This document shows positions 1 to 12,514 of a stretch of 64,000 nucleotides of DNA, in pieces (the first letter of the stretch is position 1; each line of letters opens with the position of its first letter). The notes beneath the pieces are model-generated. The model saw nothing but the letters and a program-made list of their open reading frames with translations. It was not told the DNA's origin and did no database searches. The DNA lies in the NCBI GenBank assembly GCA_013397695.1, contig VYZI01000118.1:1-64000 (forward strand). The letters are read 5' to 3'. The stretch comes from Centropus unirufus. Lineage: Eukaryota > Chordata > Aves > Cuculiformes > Centropidae. Both the position numbers and the translations under genes were made by a program.

Positions 1-48
1 CTGTAAGGTCTCCCTGGAGCCTTCTCTTCTCTAAGCTGAACAATCTAC
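1..48 (-). mobile_element. CR1 LINE fragment cut by window edge
   Basis: The first 48 bases match an internal part of the CR1 3' region, the 'aaggtctccctggagcc...cttctct..aagctg.acaa' block, in the same orientation as positions 45450-45490. Only this piece is inside the window. The side holding the element's 3' end lies to the left of base 1, so the total length is unknown. Non-coding and presumably inactive. Confidence 0.75.
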
Positions 49-2150
49 AGGGCAGGTGCAGTAAACATTTATGTTGCCCGGTAGGACTGAATTTAATCAG
101 TGCAATATAAAGTTAAACACTAAATGGTCTCTGGCGTACTATACACCTTGAGGTCCAAACATATTTTTTTGGTTATGTTAGGGGCAAAAAAAATTGACAT
201 ATCTCTATCTAAATTACTCCCCATTTTCATAGAAGTCTGATGGCATGGAAAAAAGAATGTGAAGTAGCATTTTTTTGGTTGTTTTTTTGAGAAAACTTCA
301 AATATAATTCCATCTATTTTTCTTGAGAATCATGAGAATTCTTTGCAGGCAAAAACATTAGGAGTGGATGTTGGTTTTGGAGGAGAGTGCATCCTGTTCA
401 TGCGCTTCTGATGCTGTTGGATATATGTGTATCCACACCAAGGTTTTAATTTTTAAGGCGTGGAAGCATATTGGACCACCTTTGAAAAACCCTAAGGGTG
501 ACGTTTGTCCTGGTTTTGTTGGAGTTGGTTTTCATAACAGCAAGAAAAGGAAGTCAAGCTTGTTACCTTTGGTTTGATTTCTGGCTGCTCTGCTCCCGAG
601 GCAGCTGTTGAGGCTGTGAAAGCCCTGAGTCAGAGGTTTGCACGGACCAGTCTGCTGTCGATAGAACTTCACATTCCATTTGCAGAAGTGTCAGCTAGCA
701 GAGTGGCGTTTCCTGGTGGAGCTCTCGGAAGGATGGCGAGAGACAGGATTTACGCAGCTGCCTAATGAATATTATAAAACATTTGGAGTTGTTAAAAAAT
801 GAGGCTTGGAAATTTCCCTCTTAGCTTATGCTGTTGTGAGGAAATCAATGTAACTGCCTACGACGCAGATTAAACAGCACGGAAAGTTGCATTTCTCAGT
901 TGTGTTTTTGCAATGCTGCTCTTAGAGCCGCAGCCTAAAGAGAGTGAGGAATTGCTCTTCATGCAAAGGTTCCTCTTGTCACCCCGTCCCCCTCTTTAGT
1001 TACTCTGTTTTCTACTCTAAAATCCTTCCCAATTTACCCTTCAGCCTTTTGAAATAACTTTATCTCCTATTGCTAAATCCTAAAGTTGGGAAAAGTTCTC
1101 CCATTGGGGTTCCCCTGTGCTGTGATAAGGGTGTAGTGGGTGCTGTCACCCGTTCCTTTGAGGACCCTCAGGGGCTGGAACCCCGCAATAGCTAAAGGCG
1201 GGGGGTAAGACTCGGATGAAGACAAAACATGGGTATGATAAGGGGAGTGTGATTAACCCCTCGCTTCTGCTAGTGCAAGAGGATGGTTTTCAGTCACCTG
1301 AGCTAGGTTTGAGTTGAGGCAGCTGAGAGCATCGTGCCGAGATAAGAAATATTGGGAATGCAGGCTGAAGAGGAACGTGATGCGCTGGTACGAGTCCCAG
1401 CTAATAAAAATCTCCAGAGTTTGCCAATGGAGCAGCGCATGTGTGAATGGATGTGTGCAAAAGGCAAGCGGGGATGTAATGCTGAGCAGGGAGGCGAGGG
1501 CTGAGTAATGGGGTGATTCTGTAGCTGTCATAACAAAAGATACGCTGGGAAAAACTATGAAAACAAAGGAATGGGTGATACAGGGACTTCTCTAGTGTCG
1601 TGGCTGAATAGCGTGGTTCTGTGTGTACTAAATGGTTAATCTCGTATGCTTCCTGGGTATTCTTGTGTAATTCAGACTAGGAATTTCAGTTGAAAATATT
1701 GACGTAGGTACAAAGTATGAAATAAAAGATGGAAATTGAGTAAAGCCCCTTTAAAAATACTTACTGTTTAATTCAGGGGAATACTTTATGCACTTTACAA
1801 AAGTATATAAATGCTTTTTGTACTCAAATAATTTTTATTAAATGTTTTTCAAAAAATAGCGAAGTTTAATTTATATGTTGTAAATCATCATTGAGACTGT
1901 TTAGTTACATTTGATTACTAAAGAATGAAATAGTTTCTTTCCTTGAATGTGTTCTTCCTTTCTCATTTTGGAATGTAGTATCATAAAGTTACAGAAGCTA
2001 AAATTAGAAACTTTGCTTTCAAATGTTGTTTCATACCTGAGGTAAGACTGTGGAAGCTGACTGTGGAAGGGGAAGCTGGGTGGTGGAGAGGGAAAGAAAA
2101 TCAAATACAACTTGGACTTGTTGCTTTCTGGGGTAAACATGTCCTACAGT
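49..2150. other. Gene-free stretch, no supported feature
   Basis: AT-rich single-copy-looking DNA. Positions 361-770 are a little richer in GC and contain two short open frames (69 and 63 codons), but I recognise no domain, no initiation context and no splice signals that would make them genes. The rest, including a very AT-rich tract at 1680-2040, shows nothing beyond short T or A runs. Confidence 0.5.
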
Positions 2151-2386
2151 ATCATAGAGTGGGTTGGGTTGGAAGGGACCACAAAGCCCATCTAGTCCCA
2201 CATCTCGCCATGGGCAGGGACGCCTCCCGCTGGATCAGGGGGCTCCAAGCCCCATCCAACCTGGCCTTGAACACCTCCAGGGATGGGGCAGCCACCACTG
2301 CTCTGGGCAACCTGGGCCAGGGCCTTCCCCACCCTCACAGGAAAATATTTCTTCCTAAGATCTCATCTCCACCTCCTCTCTTTCTG
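2151..2386 (-). mobile_element. CR1 LINE, 5'-truncated copy
   Basis: Minus-strand CR1. On the plus strand it opens with the reverse complement of the 3' terminal repeat (atcatagagt), then gttgggttggaagggacc, the 'gccatgggcaggga' block, 'ctggatcagg', 'ccttgaacacctccagggatgggg' and 'gggcaacctgggccagggcc'. It fades in a pyrimidine-rich stretch near 2386. The 3' end is intact and the 5' end truncated, the usual result of target-primed reverse transcription. Open frames at 2063-2507 are translations of this repeat and not genes. Confidence 0.95.
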
Positions 2387-2960
2387 GTTACCACTTCTAC
2401 CACTGGATTGCGAGTGCTCAGTGTTGTTATTTGAAGGTTCCACTCCCTTTCTCTTGTTGGGGATTGTTAGCGTGCGGCTGCTCTCAGGAATGTGGAGTAA
2501 TCAATAAACTTGAAGATAAAGTCGTGCTGCCTCCTGCTCTGCATTAAATTGTCACTGATTTTTCTGTATGAATGCAGCCGATTGAGTCTTATCCTTTGGA
2601 TCTAAATGCAAACAAAATGTATTTGTATGGGACAGCATTGGGGGTTTACTCATCTATGGAACTGGAAAGCCACATCCGCTCTGGCATGAGTTTGGGGTGG
2701 CTTTGGGCTCACATCCCTGGTGAGGTTTGAGTGACTAATCAAGAATTCATAGCTTGCTTCCTTATTACACTTGAGATGGGTACTTGTTTTATTCACTCTT
2801 TTCCATTAGATCCTAGATTGACTCAGAGGGTGTGCACAAGAATGGTGGCTGGGATCATTTAATATACTAGAATCATTAATTATACTAAACCACATACAGA
2901 AGGTCTCCCTTCCTATGTACTCATACATTTTCTTTCTTCAAAGTAATAAATTGCAGCATA
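2387..2960. other. Unique-looking spacer between two CR1 copies
   Basis: About 570 bases of AT-rich sequence separating two minus-strand CR1 copies. I see no gene, repeat or RNA in it. Confidence 0.5.
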
Positions 2961-3272
2961 ATCATAGAATCGTATGGTTCGGGTTGGAAGGGACCTCAAA
3001 GTCCATCCACTCCCACCCCCTGCCATGGGCAGGGACACCTTCCATTGGATCAGGCTGCTCCAAGCCCCTTCCAACCTGGCCTTGAACACCTCCATGGATA
3101 GGGCAGCCACTGCTGCTCTGGGCAACCAGAGGGCCAGGGCCTCCCCACCCTCACAGCAAAACATTTCTTCCAGATATTTCACCTCAGTCTCCCCTCTTTC
3201 AGCTTCAAACCCTTCCCCCTCGTCCAATCCCTGCACTCTGATAAAGGCCCTCCCAGCTATCTTGTTGTACCT
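2961..3272 (-). mobile_element. CR1 LINE, 5'-truncated copy
   Basis: Minus-strand CR1. The plus strand starts with atcatagaat, then ggttcgggttggaagggacctc and the full conserved series: catgggcagggacacc, ttggatcagg, ccttgaacacctcca, gggcaacc, cctcacagcaaaacatttcttcc and the 'tgcactctgataaaggccc' block. The 3' end is intact and it is longer at the 5' side than the neighbour at 2151. The 126-codon minus frame here is the characteristic spurious CR1 translation. Confidence 0.95.
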
Positions 3273-6200
3273 CCTTTTGTTTTCCTTGCACACCAGTAAT
3301 TTTGAATATATAGGTGCAAACTTAATGAGAAAATAATATAATAGGCAATAGGAAAAATAATAGACAATTCTAATTTGTACTAGGAAAAATGTGTGCTACT
3401 TCTAAATAAATTATTGTTCAAAAATTCATGTAAGTAACAGGGGAATTTTTTTCAGTCAGTATATGTTTCTGTCTGCTTTTGGAGGATGGCCTACTTTTTG
3501 GAAACCAACTGGAAGCTTTTAAGAGCAAGAGTTGTAGCATTTCAGAGCCGCAGAGGAGATCTGTTTGTTTCTATGTATGTGTAGAAGTCATTGCTAAGCT
3601 GTGACTGGCAGAGGATGGAAACAGTATTCTTGAGTTACTTAAACAGCATCGATTTCTCACTAAAGGGCACAGCTGAAATGAGGCGGCGTAACTACTTCTG
3701 GGGGACTTTCATTAAACTGGTCTGTAAGTCTTCACTACTGACAGCAGCGCAGAAGGTGCTGCTGGTTTAGACTTCTTTTAATGGAATAAAGAGAGCACTG
3801 ACTGCTGGTTGTAACCTCAAGTCCAGCAGATCATAGAGCAAAGTGTTAGAGACTTGATCTATAGTCTCGCTTTTACAACAGAGATAAAAATAAACAGTGT
3901 GTCGTAGGTGATGATAATAAACAGAAGTGGTTTCTTGAAAGGACTTGAGTGGCTCACACCTCTGCATTTGAATTATTTATTCTTTAGGAAGGCCATTTGA
4001 AACGCAGAACAAGAGGAAAACTTGTCGTGACAGCGCGCCAAGGGGGAAAGTGATCTCTACAAGTAATCTGGAGCCCTAAAAATCCTCACTGTACATGTTG
4101 GGAACTGACTACAGAGCTATTTTTTCATTTCTTTTCGGGAGTTCTCAACACCTTTTATAACTTCATTTGGCTGGCCAAAATATGAACAACCCCAGATCTT
4201 GGATCCTGGGGGTGGAGATGTTATTGCTAGCAAGGAACACCTTCCAAAACAGCAATATTAGGTACAAGCAGCATAATTCTTGCTCTATGCAAATATGTAC
4301 AGCGTGATATATGGGCAGCACTTTCTGCATTTGAACATTTTCAAGTGTTCTTTATGTAGACGCTATGCTTCTTCCTCTTCAGAGTTATTCCTGGGCTCCT
4401 TCCAGGACAGTTTTTTTGCAGAGCTTTCTAGGAGTTTATCTGTGGAGCTTGTGTGTGGTGGGGTGTTTCTTTGGTTGATATATTTCTATTTTTTTTAATT
4501 AAGACAAAGTACTTTCTTGGCTGTGCCTCAAGATTCCTTCTTATTGTTCAACACTCAAGTTATTCCCTAGCAGGCAACTAAGAATGATCTGTGCTAGGAA
4601 TAGGCCTATAATTAGTAAGCACAAAGTGTGTATGGCTGGACTTGTGGCTGGTCTCATTACATTTGTCATGTTATAGCTCAAATATTCTGTTCCTGGTGCT
4701 GGGGTTCAGCCCACTGGAAGTGCCCTTAAAATGATGATTTTCTCAAGTGTTAATTTTGTTGGTTATCTGTACGTGACTGTATGGAGAATAAGACATGAAA
4801 TACCAAAGGAAGGTGTTCCCTTGGCACTCAGAAATAGCAGGCCAAGGCAAAATTGGGAAGGACCAGGCTCCTGGGATCCATAGCTTTAGAGCTGCCTATT
4901 AGAGATAAAATCCAGTGTGGAAGAACACTTAATTCACTCAGCAAGGAGGACTGGAGGTGTAGTCATCTGGCAAATGTCTTGAGTTAAGGTGGCTGGCTGT
5001 GCATCAATGAATCACCCGCACTCCACGGAGGGACTGGGGTGAGGATGGGGAAGGAAGTGTGCTGGAGGTGAGTCAGAGGAGCCCCACCAGCAAGCGTTTC
5101 TGAGTGGAAAGTATGTATGTGGTGGTGAATCACAAGGAACTCCACCAAAAGTCGGCGTGTGCCTGCCTTAATGCTTGAGAGATGACGAGTATTGGTAATG
5201 AAAAGCTTGGCTAGGGAAAATCAATATCTCTCCATAGGAAAGGCTGGAAGGTTCTGGGCCAGTGTTTTTAAACCTGAATAATATGTTCCAGATATAGGGA
5301 AGGGTTACTTGTAAGAGGCATAGTGTTTCTCTCTTTAATTCTTTAGACTTCTAATTCTTTAAGGCCCCATCTGGCCTGGTTCCTGCCTGTAGAAGGCTAT
5401 TCTGCAAGATGGATAACACTCAGTTTATAAAGTAATTTGATATTTTGGTCTGTAAGGTGCTGTGGAAATGTAAGAGATTGATTCACTGACTTTTTGAAGA
5501 GGGGAGGGGGAAAAAAAGGCCAAGTTTTAGTTATGTTTCATTCAGAGGAGTAAATTAAAGATGGTACACAAATTTTTACTTTAAAAAATTATAGTATAAG
5601 CTTGATAAAAATTAAAGATGATAACGGATGATGTTACACTCGCATAAATCTGTATCAAAACTTATTGGATACAAGAATTTCCTAAGTAAAAATAGAATTC
5701 ACCAGAGAAATAAATGCTTCCTCATTTGTCCTTTCTACTTCATAGAGTAGCAGTGTTGCTTCCCTAAATGTGTTGCTTCTCTTTTTTTGACTTTTATCTC
5801 CATCAGTGGTGTTTAGTTTTGTCCTTTTATATCTGTTTAATTTAGTTATATTCAAAATGCAACTTACCTAATTATATCCCCTATATCCTAGTGTAGGATG
5901 CTATGAATAGGATGTTTGCCACCACTGCGAATGCCATCCCCATCTTTTCAGTCCTCTAACTTAGTTCTTGAGGACACAGGGTAAGCTGGGACACAGCAGC
6001 TTCTCTGTAGTCCCTGTTTGTTTCCAGCCAGTGAGTGAGAATCGGTGATTCTATGGTCAAAAGTTTGAGTAGAAACACCTCTAAAAACTACCTAAATAGC
6101 TCAGCGTGCCCTTTCTGGAAGCCCGAATTGAGTTGCTGTAATTCCCTGGGGTTAAAGTTGCTTTGAGTCCACGTATGAGCTGAAATTGGTTGCCCTTTGG

Positions 6201-9200
6201 ATGCTGCTTTGATGCTACAGAAGCCCTTGTGCAGCAGGGCCCTTCTGTTTCGCTTGTGATGCCGTTTCTCTCCATACATCTTGGTTCTGGAGTGTAAATA
6301 AAGGAATGTGAGCTCATTTCCCAGAGCTGCCATGAAATGTCCTTAGATGTCATGTAACAAAAATTATTAAAGCTACCTTAGGAATGCTCTTTTGGGATAT
6401 GTAGGTTGTGCTAGTCCAGCTAGTTATTCCTGCATGGGCTGTGATGAAAACAATAAAGGGAATGAAATAATGATTCGGAATGAGTAAAGCCCCTGCCAGC
6501 CCAACAAAGAAAACACAAAAGGAAGTCAGTTACCACCCTGGCATGTGACTGTTTAAAGAGAAGGAAATTAGACAGTATAGCTGTCTCCTTCATTTGATGT
6601 GTCCCTTAAAGATTTAAAGTATTAATAGATCTAGGAAGCTGGCTGGGTTAAAATGCCCTTGGAACAATAGAAACAGGGATGCAACAGCCTGTATCCCTGT
6701 TGTCAAGTGAGCGTTGTGAGGTACAAAATACATGAACAGTTTGTACTTTGCTGGGATCTTTGTGAAAGAAAGAGTTTGAATGCGTTTCCTATGAAATGGG
6801 AGAAAAGGGAAGGCATGCTTGTAAAACAAAGGCTTGGACCAGGATTTCATCACCTTGGAATGAATTATCTAAATGTTAGTCAGCAAAGCAGGTTTAGGGC
6901 AAGTGAAGTGCTGTTCACTGAATGGTTGTGCTGTCAAAGAAGAGGTTGTGGCTGAGGGTGATGCTGTGTGCGTGCAGCACTGATCACTGTTAGATTTTTG
7001 AAGAGGGGAGTCTAGAAGGTGCCGGTTAACTCGTTTAAACCTTCAGGTCAGGTTCTGTTGATGTCACTCGGCTGACTTTCTGCAGGTGACCTTGAGAAGC
7101 AGAGTGCGGAAACGCTGACAGCTGCTCCTCCAAAATACCATAATCCAAAATACATTTCAGTTTTTTGGTTAATGCTTCTTGTGTTTAAACTTTTTAGGTG
7201 TTTTTTTTCCTCTGAAGTCGTAAAGATGTAGAATTGTTCTGTTTTTATTTTTTCCCATTTTAATTTATGTAAATGAAAGCAGACATTCTCATGTAATCAT
7301 GACTTTAGGGAAAATGAAGACAATTACCCAGATGTTACCAATGCAGCAAGGTGAGATGGCCAGACGGGGTGCTTTGGATCATTAAGCTCCTCTAGATCAT
7401 AACATGCAAGTATATAAAGAAAAAAATGGAAGGGACTGCCTCATTGTCAGTACCACTGATTGAGGGGCTGCGGAAGTGAAGCTGTGGCCATGGAAGAATC
7501 TTCTTGCTATCCTGGTTGCCTTCCATTTGTTCTTGAGGATAGAGCATCTCTTTGTGTGCGTGATTGCTCCGAAAGCAATATCTGATCAGCCAAAGGTAAC
7601 TCGGGGTAATTTGGGAAGGACCATGCCTGAGGAGCTACCACCTGTGACCTTCTTGTTGTCACTGTGTGTTATTTGTAAAGCATTTTATTTGACTGAGACT
7701 AGGACAGGTGATCTGCCTGAAGATGGTCTTGTCCATGTCACCATTGACAACAGGCATATTTTGATGATGGGTTTGGCCCGGCTTTTGCATCGATTAAAAG
7801 ATCAGGGTTGACTGGAAGAGCAGGATTCCGAATTGTCTGTCAAGCCCATCCTCTTCCATGGTGTTCTGGGAGTTAAAGCCTCCATTGCTGCAATTGGTAC
7901 CCGTCTGTCTGTCAAAGATGGTCTTGGCAGCCTTTGGTTTTCCCTGATCAGGCACCACTGAGGAATTCTGGCTTTATCAATCCCATGTGTGATTTATGGC
8001 AGAACAGAAACACATGGGTAAGCTGAAATGATATTGTTATGGAAATCAACCTCATCAAACAATATTAAGTGTTAGATTATGACTTAGGGCTTGTTTTTTG
8101 CTCAAGTATTGTAACGGTAGTACTTGAAATTACAACAACTTGTCAAAAATGTAGCCAGCTTTAGCACAACCCTGTCCTAGCGGTAGTGCCAGCCCTCTTA
8201 AGAGCTGACAACCACTGGCAACCTCGAACACAAGCGCACTTAAATAGACGCTAATGCCTGAGTATCAGGAGACCATTAATGAAGTTGGAAATGCTAGCCT
8301 TGAGAAGATCATTTCCAGTGGCCTATTCTTTTTGCATCTTGTGAATCATTGCCACTTGAACTTGAAGCTAAGATCATCATTATGGGAAAATGGGAAAGGC
8401 TGATCTGAATAGAAAAAGAGGGGCAGTTAATTTGGAAGGCTAAAACTGCTGCTGTTATGAAAGTAAGTTTAGAAACATCTCTACTGACACTGTCTTGTTC
8501 CATTTAACATGAAATAAATATACACAAATATGGATGTCAATATTTATGTGAAATGTGATGGCAGAATTTTTATGGGAGTTATGTAGTGAGAATCTAATCG
8601 GTGCACAAAATGTTAATATCGTGTGTCAGTCTGTCCTGAGTGTCTTGGAGACCAACTGGAATAGGCAGACACCACATAAGGGAAAAGACGCAATGGATCA
8701 GCAGGGTAGACAATGGGATGGCAGGCAAGTGGTGAGTTACTGCCACTTTGAGTTTTGAGTGGACTTGTTTAGAAGAGAATAAACGGTGAGAAAACAAGAT
8801 AAAAGTTAAAAGGCTGGGGAAGAGATGCAGTACATGAATCCTGGCATTCTGATGCTATGATTCAGGCTCTTACTTGCTGTCCTAGGGATGAAAGGGCAGA
8901 GATTGGCCAGGGCTCAGTGGTTTGTGCTGGGGATGAGGAGAGGAAAGTGGTGGAAAGGGCAGGTAAGAGTGGATTTAGCACTCCTGGTCCACTGGCACAA
9001 GAGCGGGGTCAAGCAGCGAGTCGAGTTTCATGCCTCTTCCCGGCAATAGCTGCTGCGCACTGTACTTTAACCTCTTTGTCGCTGCTATGGGTGGCTGGAG
9101 CAGCTTGGATTTTTAGGGTTGTGCAGGCAGTCAGGAATGTTTGCATGCTCCCATGTGTGCTCTCCAGTGCTTTGTCCATGTCTAGAATTAGCCCTCTGGT

Positions 9201-9777
9201 GGAGGAGGTCACTGTCCAAATTAGCTTAGACACTCCTAGAGACCCTCTGCTAACGAAAGACTGAGGTCTGTTTTGAGAGATGCTGAGCGTCTTTTGTTAG
9301 AAGCTCTAAAACGATAAAAAGGAGGAGTCTTCCACCCACAGAAAATAGTAGGAATGTACAGTATGGGTGATGTGTGGTTGCTGCTGCTGGAATTTGAGCA
9401 TTTGAGTTCTGATCATAGTGATGGAAAAGATGTTCAGAAGTATTAAGAAAGGATAATAATGTGATTTGTAATTGCAAATGTATTGAAGTCAAAGAAGGTT
9501 TTTAAAAGGCAAACCCTATATCGGGCTCCCTGGTAGCGTGCCACTTCCAGACTCTTATGACAAGGTAGAAAATTCTCTTGAGGCGAAGACACAACATCCA
9601 GGCTTGGTGAGTGAAAAATAGCAATTTATTTTGTGCCATCTTAAGACTTGCCCTGTGATATTGAGTGTGACATAGTGAACCCGAGCTGAGAACATTGTGA
9701 CTGTACCTTCTTCCACTTGAATTTGTGTGAGATTCTGGAGGAGAGATTGTATTGCCTTTTCTCTCCTGGTTTCTCAG
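3273..9777. other. Long repeat-poor, gene-free stretch
   Basis: About 6.5 kb with no clear CR1 and no recognisable gene. A faint three-unit tandem similarity lies at 5003-5155. A 111-codon frame at 7476-7811 sits in a moderately GC-balanced patch (7440-7990), but its translation matches no family I know. A CR1-tail-like string near 6041-6056 is too short to call. Otherwise AT-rich non-coding DNA. Confidence 0.45.
5003..5155. repeat. Degenerate tandem repeat, about 58-bp period
   Basis: Three successive blocks begin tga(a/g)tca and continue with a c-rich 'ccac' core: at about 5006 (tgaatcacccgcactccac), 5069 (tgagtcagaggagccccacc) and 5125 (tgaatcacaaggaactccac). The last two match at about 20 of 28 positions; the first is weaker. 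Probably an eroded local tandem duplication. Chance similarity cannot be excluded. Confidence 0.3.
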
Positions 9778-9824
9778 CTGCATCCCACTTACCTGTTGAG
9801 AAAGAAGTGCCCTTGATTAACAAG
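9778..9824 (+). other. Exon-like segment with strong splice sites (hypothetical)
   Basis: A 47-nt segment preceded by a pyrimidine-rich acceptor (ccttttctctcctggtttctcag, given as 9755-9777) and followed by a near-consensus donor (caag|gtaagt, boundary 9824/9825). It is open in one frame (AASHLPVEKEVPLINK), inside a 90-codon open frame at 9717-9989. A second acceptor-like site (ctttgcacag, ending 9918) and an AATAAA at 9968-9973 lie downstream. Exon-like decoys are common in vertebrate introns, no conserved domain is visible and no neighbouring exon was found, so this is only a candidate. Confidence 0.2.
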
Positions 9825-12282
9825 GTAAGTCTGCACCTTGCACAGCAAACCCGCTGCAGTGATGACTTGATACTTTCTTGTGCATCTCCATCCCTAAATC
9901 TGTGGTGCCTTTGCACAGGTCACCCGAAACAGGAATTTTACCAGTCTGGCAGGAGACCAGCTGAGGCAATAAAATGCATCATCGGATAATTACATAATGC
10001 TGCCACTATAATAGCTAAGGGTTTTTTCTTGTTATCTGCCCTACCTCCTTGCACGGCATATAGATTAGTTTTATCTGCACTGTGTGAAATTAAAAGTAAC
10101 AAAACCTGAAACAAAAAACTAGCTTATCAGCTCCTGTTCTGCAGAAGCAGAAATAAGAACTGTGTAAATATTGGCTATGTTTCAGCATCCTGTGTTGCAA
10201 AACTTGTCATACAAATGTGGACAAGGAAGATGAATAGGGGATCTGCATTTAATGAGGGGGCTGAGGGAAGAGGTACGGCTCTGCAAGGCTACCAGGTGGG
10301 AGGTGCACCAGTCCCAGTTCATGCTGTACAATTTTTATGTGGGTTCTGAACTTCCTAATCACCCGCAGGTCCAACTGGGTGTTCAGAAATCAGAATAATT
10401 GTTTGCCTTAGTGGAGCTTGCAGGTCGGACTTAGGTTTATACCTCGCTTATTGGTTCAAAGATGAAGTTCTAGACCATGAACCAGGCAGTTAATGTTTCA
10501 ACAACGTTCTAGCTGCTTCTTTGGCTTTCCTAATAGCTCTTCCCATTGAGGATAGTGTTTATGAGCAGTGCCGGTCACTGTCTCTGTGGTTCATGCATTG
10601 TAATGATGCAGAAAGCGATGCCTTTGAGCACGCAGATCTAATCAGTCCCACTTGTGGCACTACAGCATTGTAAAGCGTGTGCTAGTAATCTTTATCCTGA
10701 GGATTCTGTGTAAAAACAGGATCCTCCAAAATAAGGAAAGTCCTTTGGTATCATGAACAGCTGCAGAAAACCATTTTTTTCCCTTTCTTTTCTTTTCTCT
10801 GAAATAAAAATTTACATAGAATTTTTGAAGATGGGTAGAATTAATCAGTAAAAGGGGGCTAGACTTATGGACAAGATAATGACTTTAAATGCAGATTACA
10901 GGTTACAAAAATAGCCCTGGGGGTCGATCAAATAATTTTCTACAATGGCAGACAGGCAGCCGACTTGTTTTGACCCTTGGGAATCAATAGTCTCACTCTG
11001 CTTTTGGAGAAGGTCCCTCATGATTTCCAATGGCTTTTCAGTTTGTCATTGTTGAGTGTCTTCACAGTTTGTAAGTAATTTGGAATATAGATCTCTGTCC
11101 TCCTTTTCAGTTGGGCTGTTGGCCTGTGTTGTGAGTTAAAGTGAGTCAATTTACTCCCTGAGATCCCATCATGCCAAACCACGTCTATTTATACACGCAC
11201 ACCATCTTTAGAAATACAGTTGGGTGTTTTTAAGGAAATGCCAGCTAATTTGGCCCTTGGGTGGGGAGGAAAGGAGGAACTGAATTATGTATTTCTGTAG
11301 ACCCTGTGGAAATTGCTCCTCATGGGAGACCTGTGTGTTTTGAGTAATCAGACTGGATGTCTCTCCAGCAGCCATAGGTGGGCCTGGAGTTGGTGGGGCA
11401 GAGCGTTGCTAACTTTAAACACCATCGTTTGAGCAAGAACAACAGTGTAACTATGGCAACACAAAGCTTTGCTTGGGCCAGCTGCTTCTTTGAGGCAAGT
11501 TTTGGAGCCCCTTCCAAACTCCATGTTGTCATTTTTCTGCTCCCATCAGTACTTGGCTGAGATGATTTTAATCTACTTAGGTGCATCTCCATCTGAGGAA
11601 TAACCAAAACCTAAGGAGGGGGTTGCAGGTCTTCCCCATCAGTTTGGGAATGGTCTGGCTTTCTCAGGGAGAGCTGTGTGGTGCTGTTGCCTTCAGCCAA
11701 GGACTTGGGGTAGGATCCAGCCTTAATCCTTGGGGCAGGAAGGAGGCAGGGAGAACATAGCTACAGGTTGACAGAAGGAGGGTGATGAGCCATCACTCAG
11801 TCAGGAGGGTCAAGAATTTTAGCGAGACATAAGACGAGGGGAAAAATGTTGCGAAGATTTAATAAAGCTGGTAAAAATACATAGAATTTACTGCTATTAA
11901 AAATGCTCCCCAGGTTGGAGGAGTGAATAGGATGTGGGAAAGGGTGCAAGTGGTTATTTCTGGATCTATTTCTTGGGTACCTCCTTCAAATTGAGTATTT
12001 TTCAGACTTGAATTTTTAGTCTTAGTTATGCGAAAACTTCATATTTTTCTATGGGAGTGCAAAATTCAAAGGAAGAAACTTGTTCTCACTGGGAACATGG
12101 AGTAGTTTCTCAATAACCATTATTACTCAACACATCAAGAATTAAAAATAGTTGGAGCTAAGTAGGTCATTCTAAGTTAAATTAGGACAGTTGACTCTAG
12201 AAAAGTGGATATCTTTGTTACTAGATGGTAGAAATATTGGTGATGTCTGTAATTTACTACTTGTATTTCTCAAGGAGTGATG
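9825..12282. other. Gene-free stretch, no supported feature
   Basis: About 2.4 kb of AT-rich DNA without CR1. Apart from the acceptor-like site and AATAAA noted at 9919-9973, I see nothing. Opposing short frames at 11320-11607 have no recognisable content. Confidence 0.45.
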
Positions 12283-12514
12283 GTTTTAAATTAAGAGAGG
12301 GTGGATTTAGATTGGATATAAGGAAGGTATTTTTTACATTGAGGGCCCTGGCATAGGTTGCCCAGGGAGGCAATGGAGGCCCCATCCCTGGAAACATTGA
12401 AGGTCCGGCTGGTTGGAGCTCTGAACAACCTGATTGTGTCGAAGATGTCCCTGCTCCTGCACAGGGGTTGGACTGGGTGCTCCTTCCAACCCGAAGCATT
12501 CTGTGATTTTATGA
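12283..12514 (+). mobile_element. CR1 LINE, divergent subfamily, plus strand
   Basis: Sense-strand CR1 of a different subfamily from the 2151 copy. It has 'gatggttttaaattaagagaggg', 'tagattggatataaggaag', 'ggttgcccagggaggcaatgg', 'ccccatccctggaaacattgaagg', 'gggttggactgggtgctccttccaaccc' and the terminal 'attctgtgattttatga'. The 3' end is intact and the 5' end truncated. The 80- and 104-codon minus frames over it are spurious. Confidence 0.9.

Noticed and set aside
361..770. Two short open frames in a slightly GC-richer patch
   Set aside because: No recognisable domain, splice site or promoter, and length is within chance.
6041..6056. CR1-like tail 'atcggtgattctatgg'
   Set aside because: Sixteen bases without the adjacent 'ccttccaacc' block are not enough.
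7440..7990. 111-codon plus frame at 7476-7811 and further coding-like sequence after it, considered as a processed pseudogene
   Set aside because: Translations in all frames match no protein family I recognise, there is no poly-A tail and no upstream or downstream gene context.
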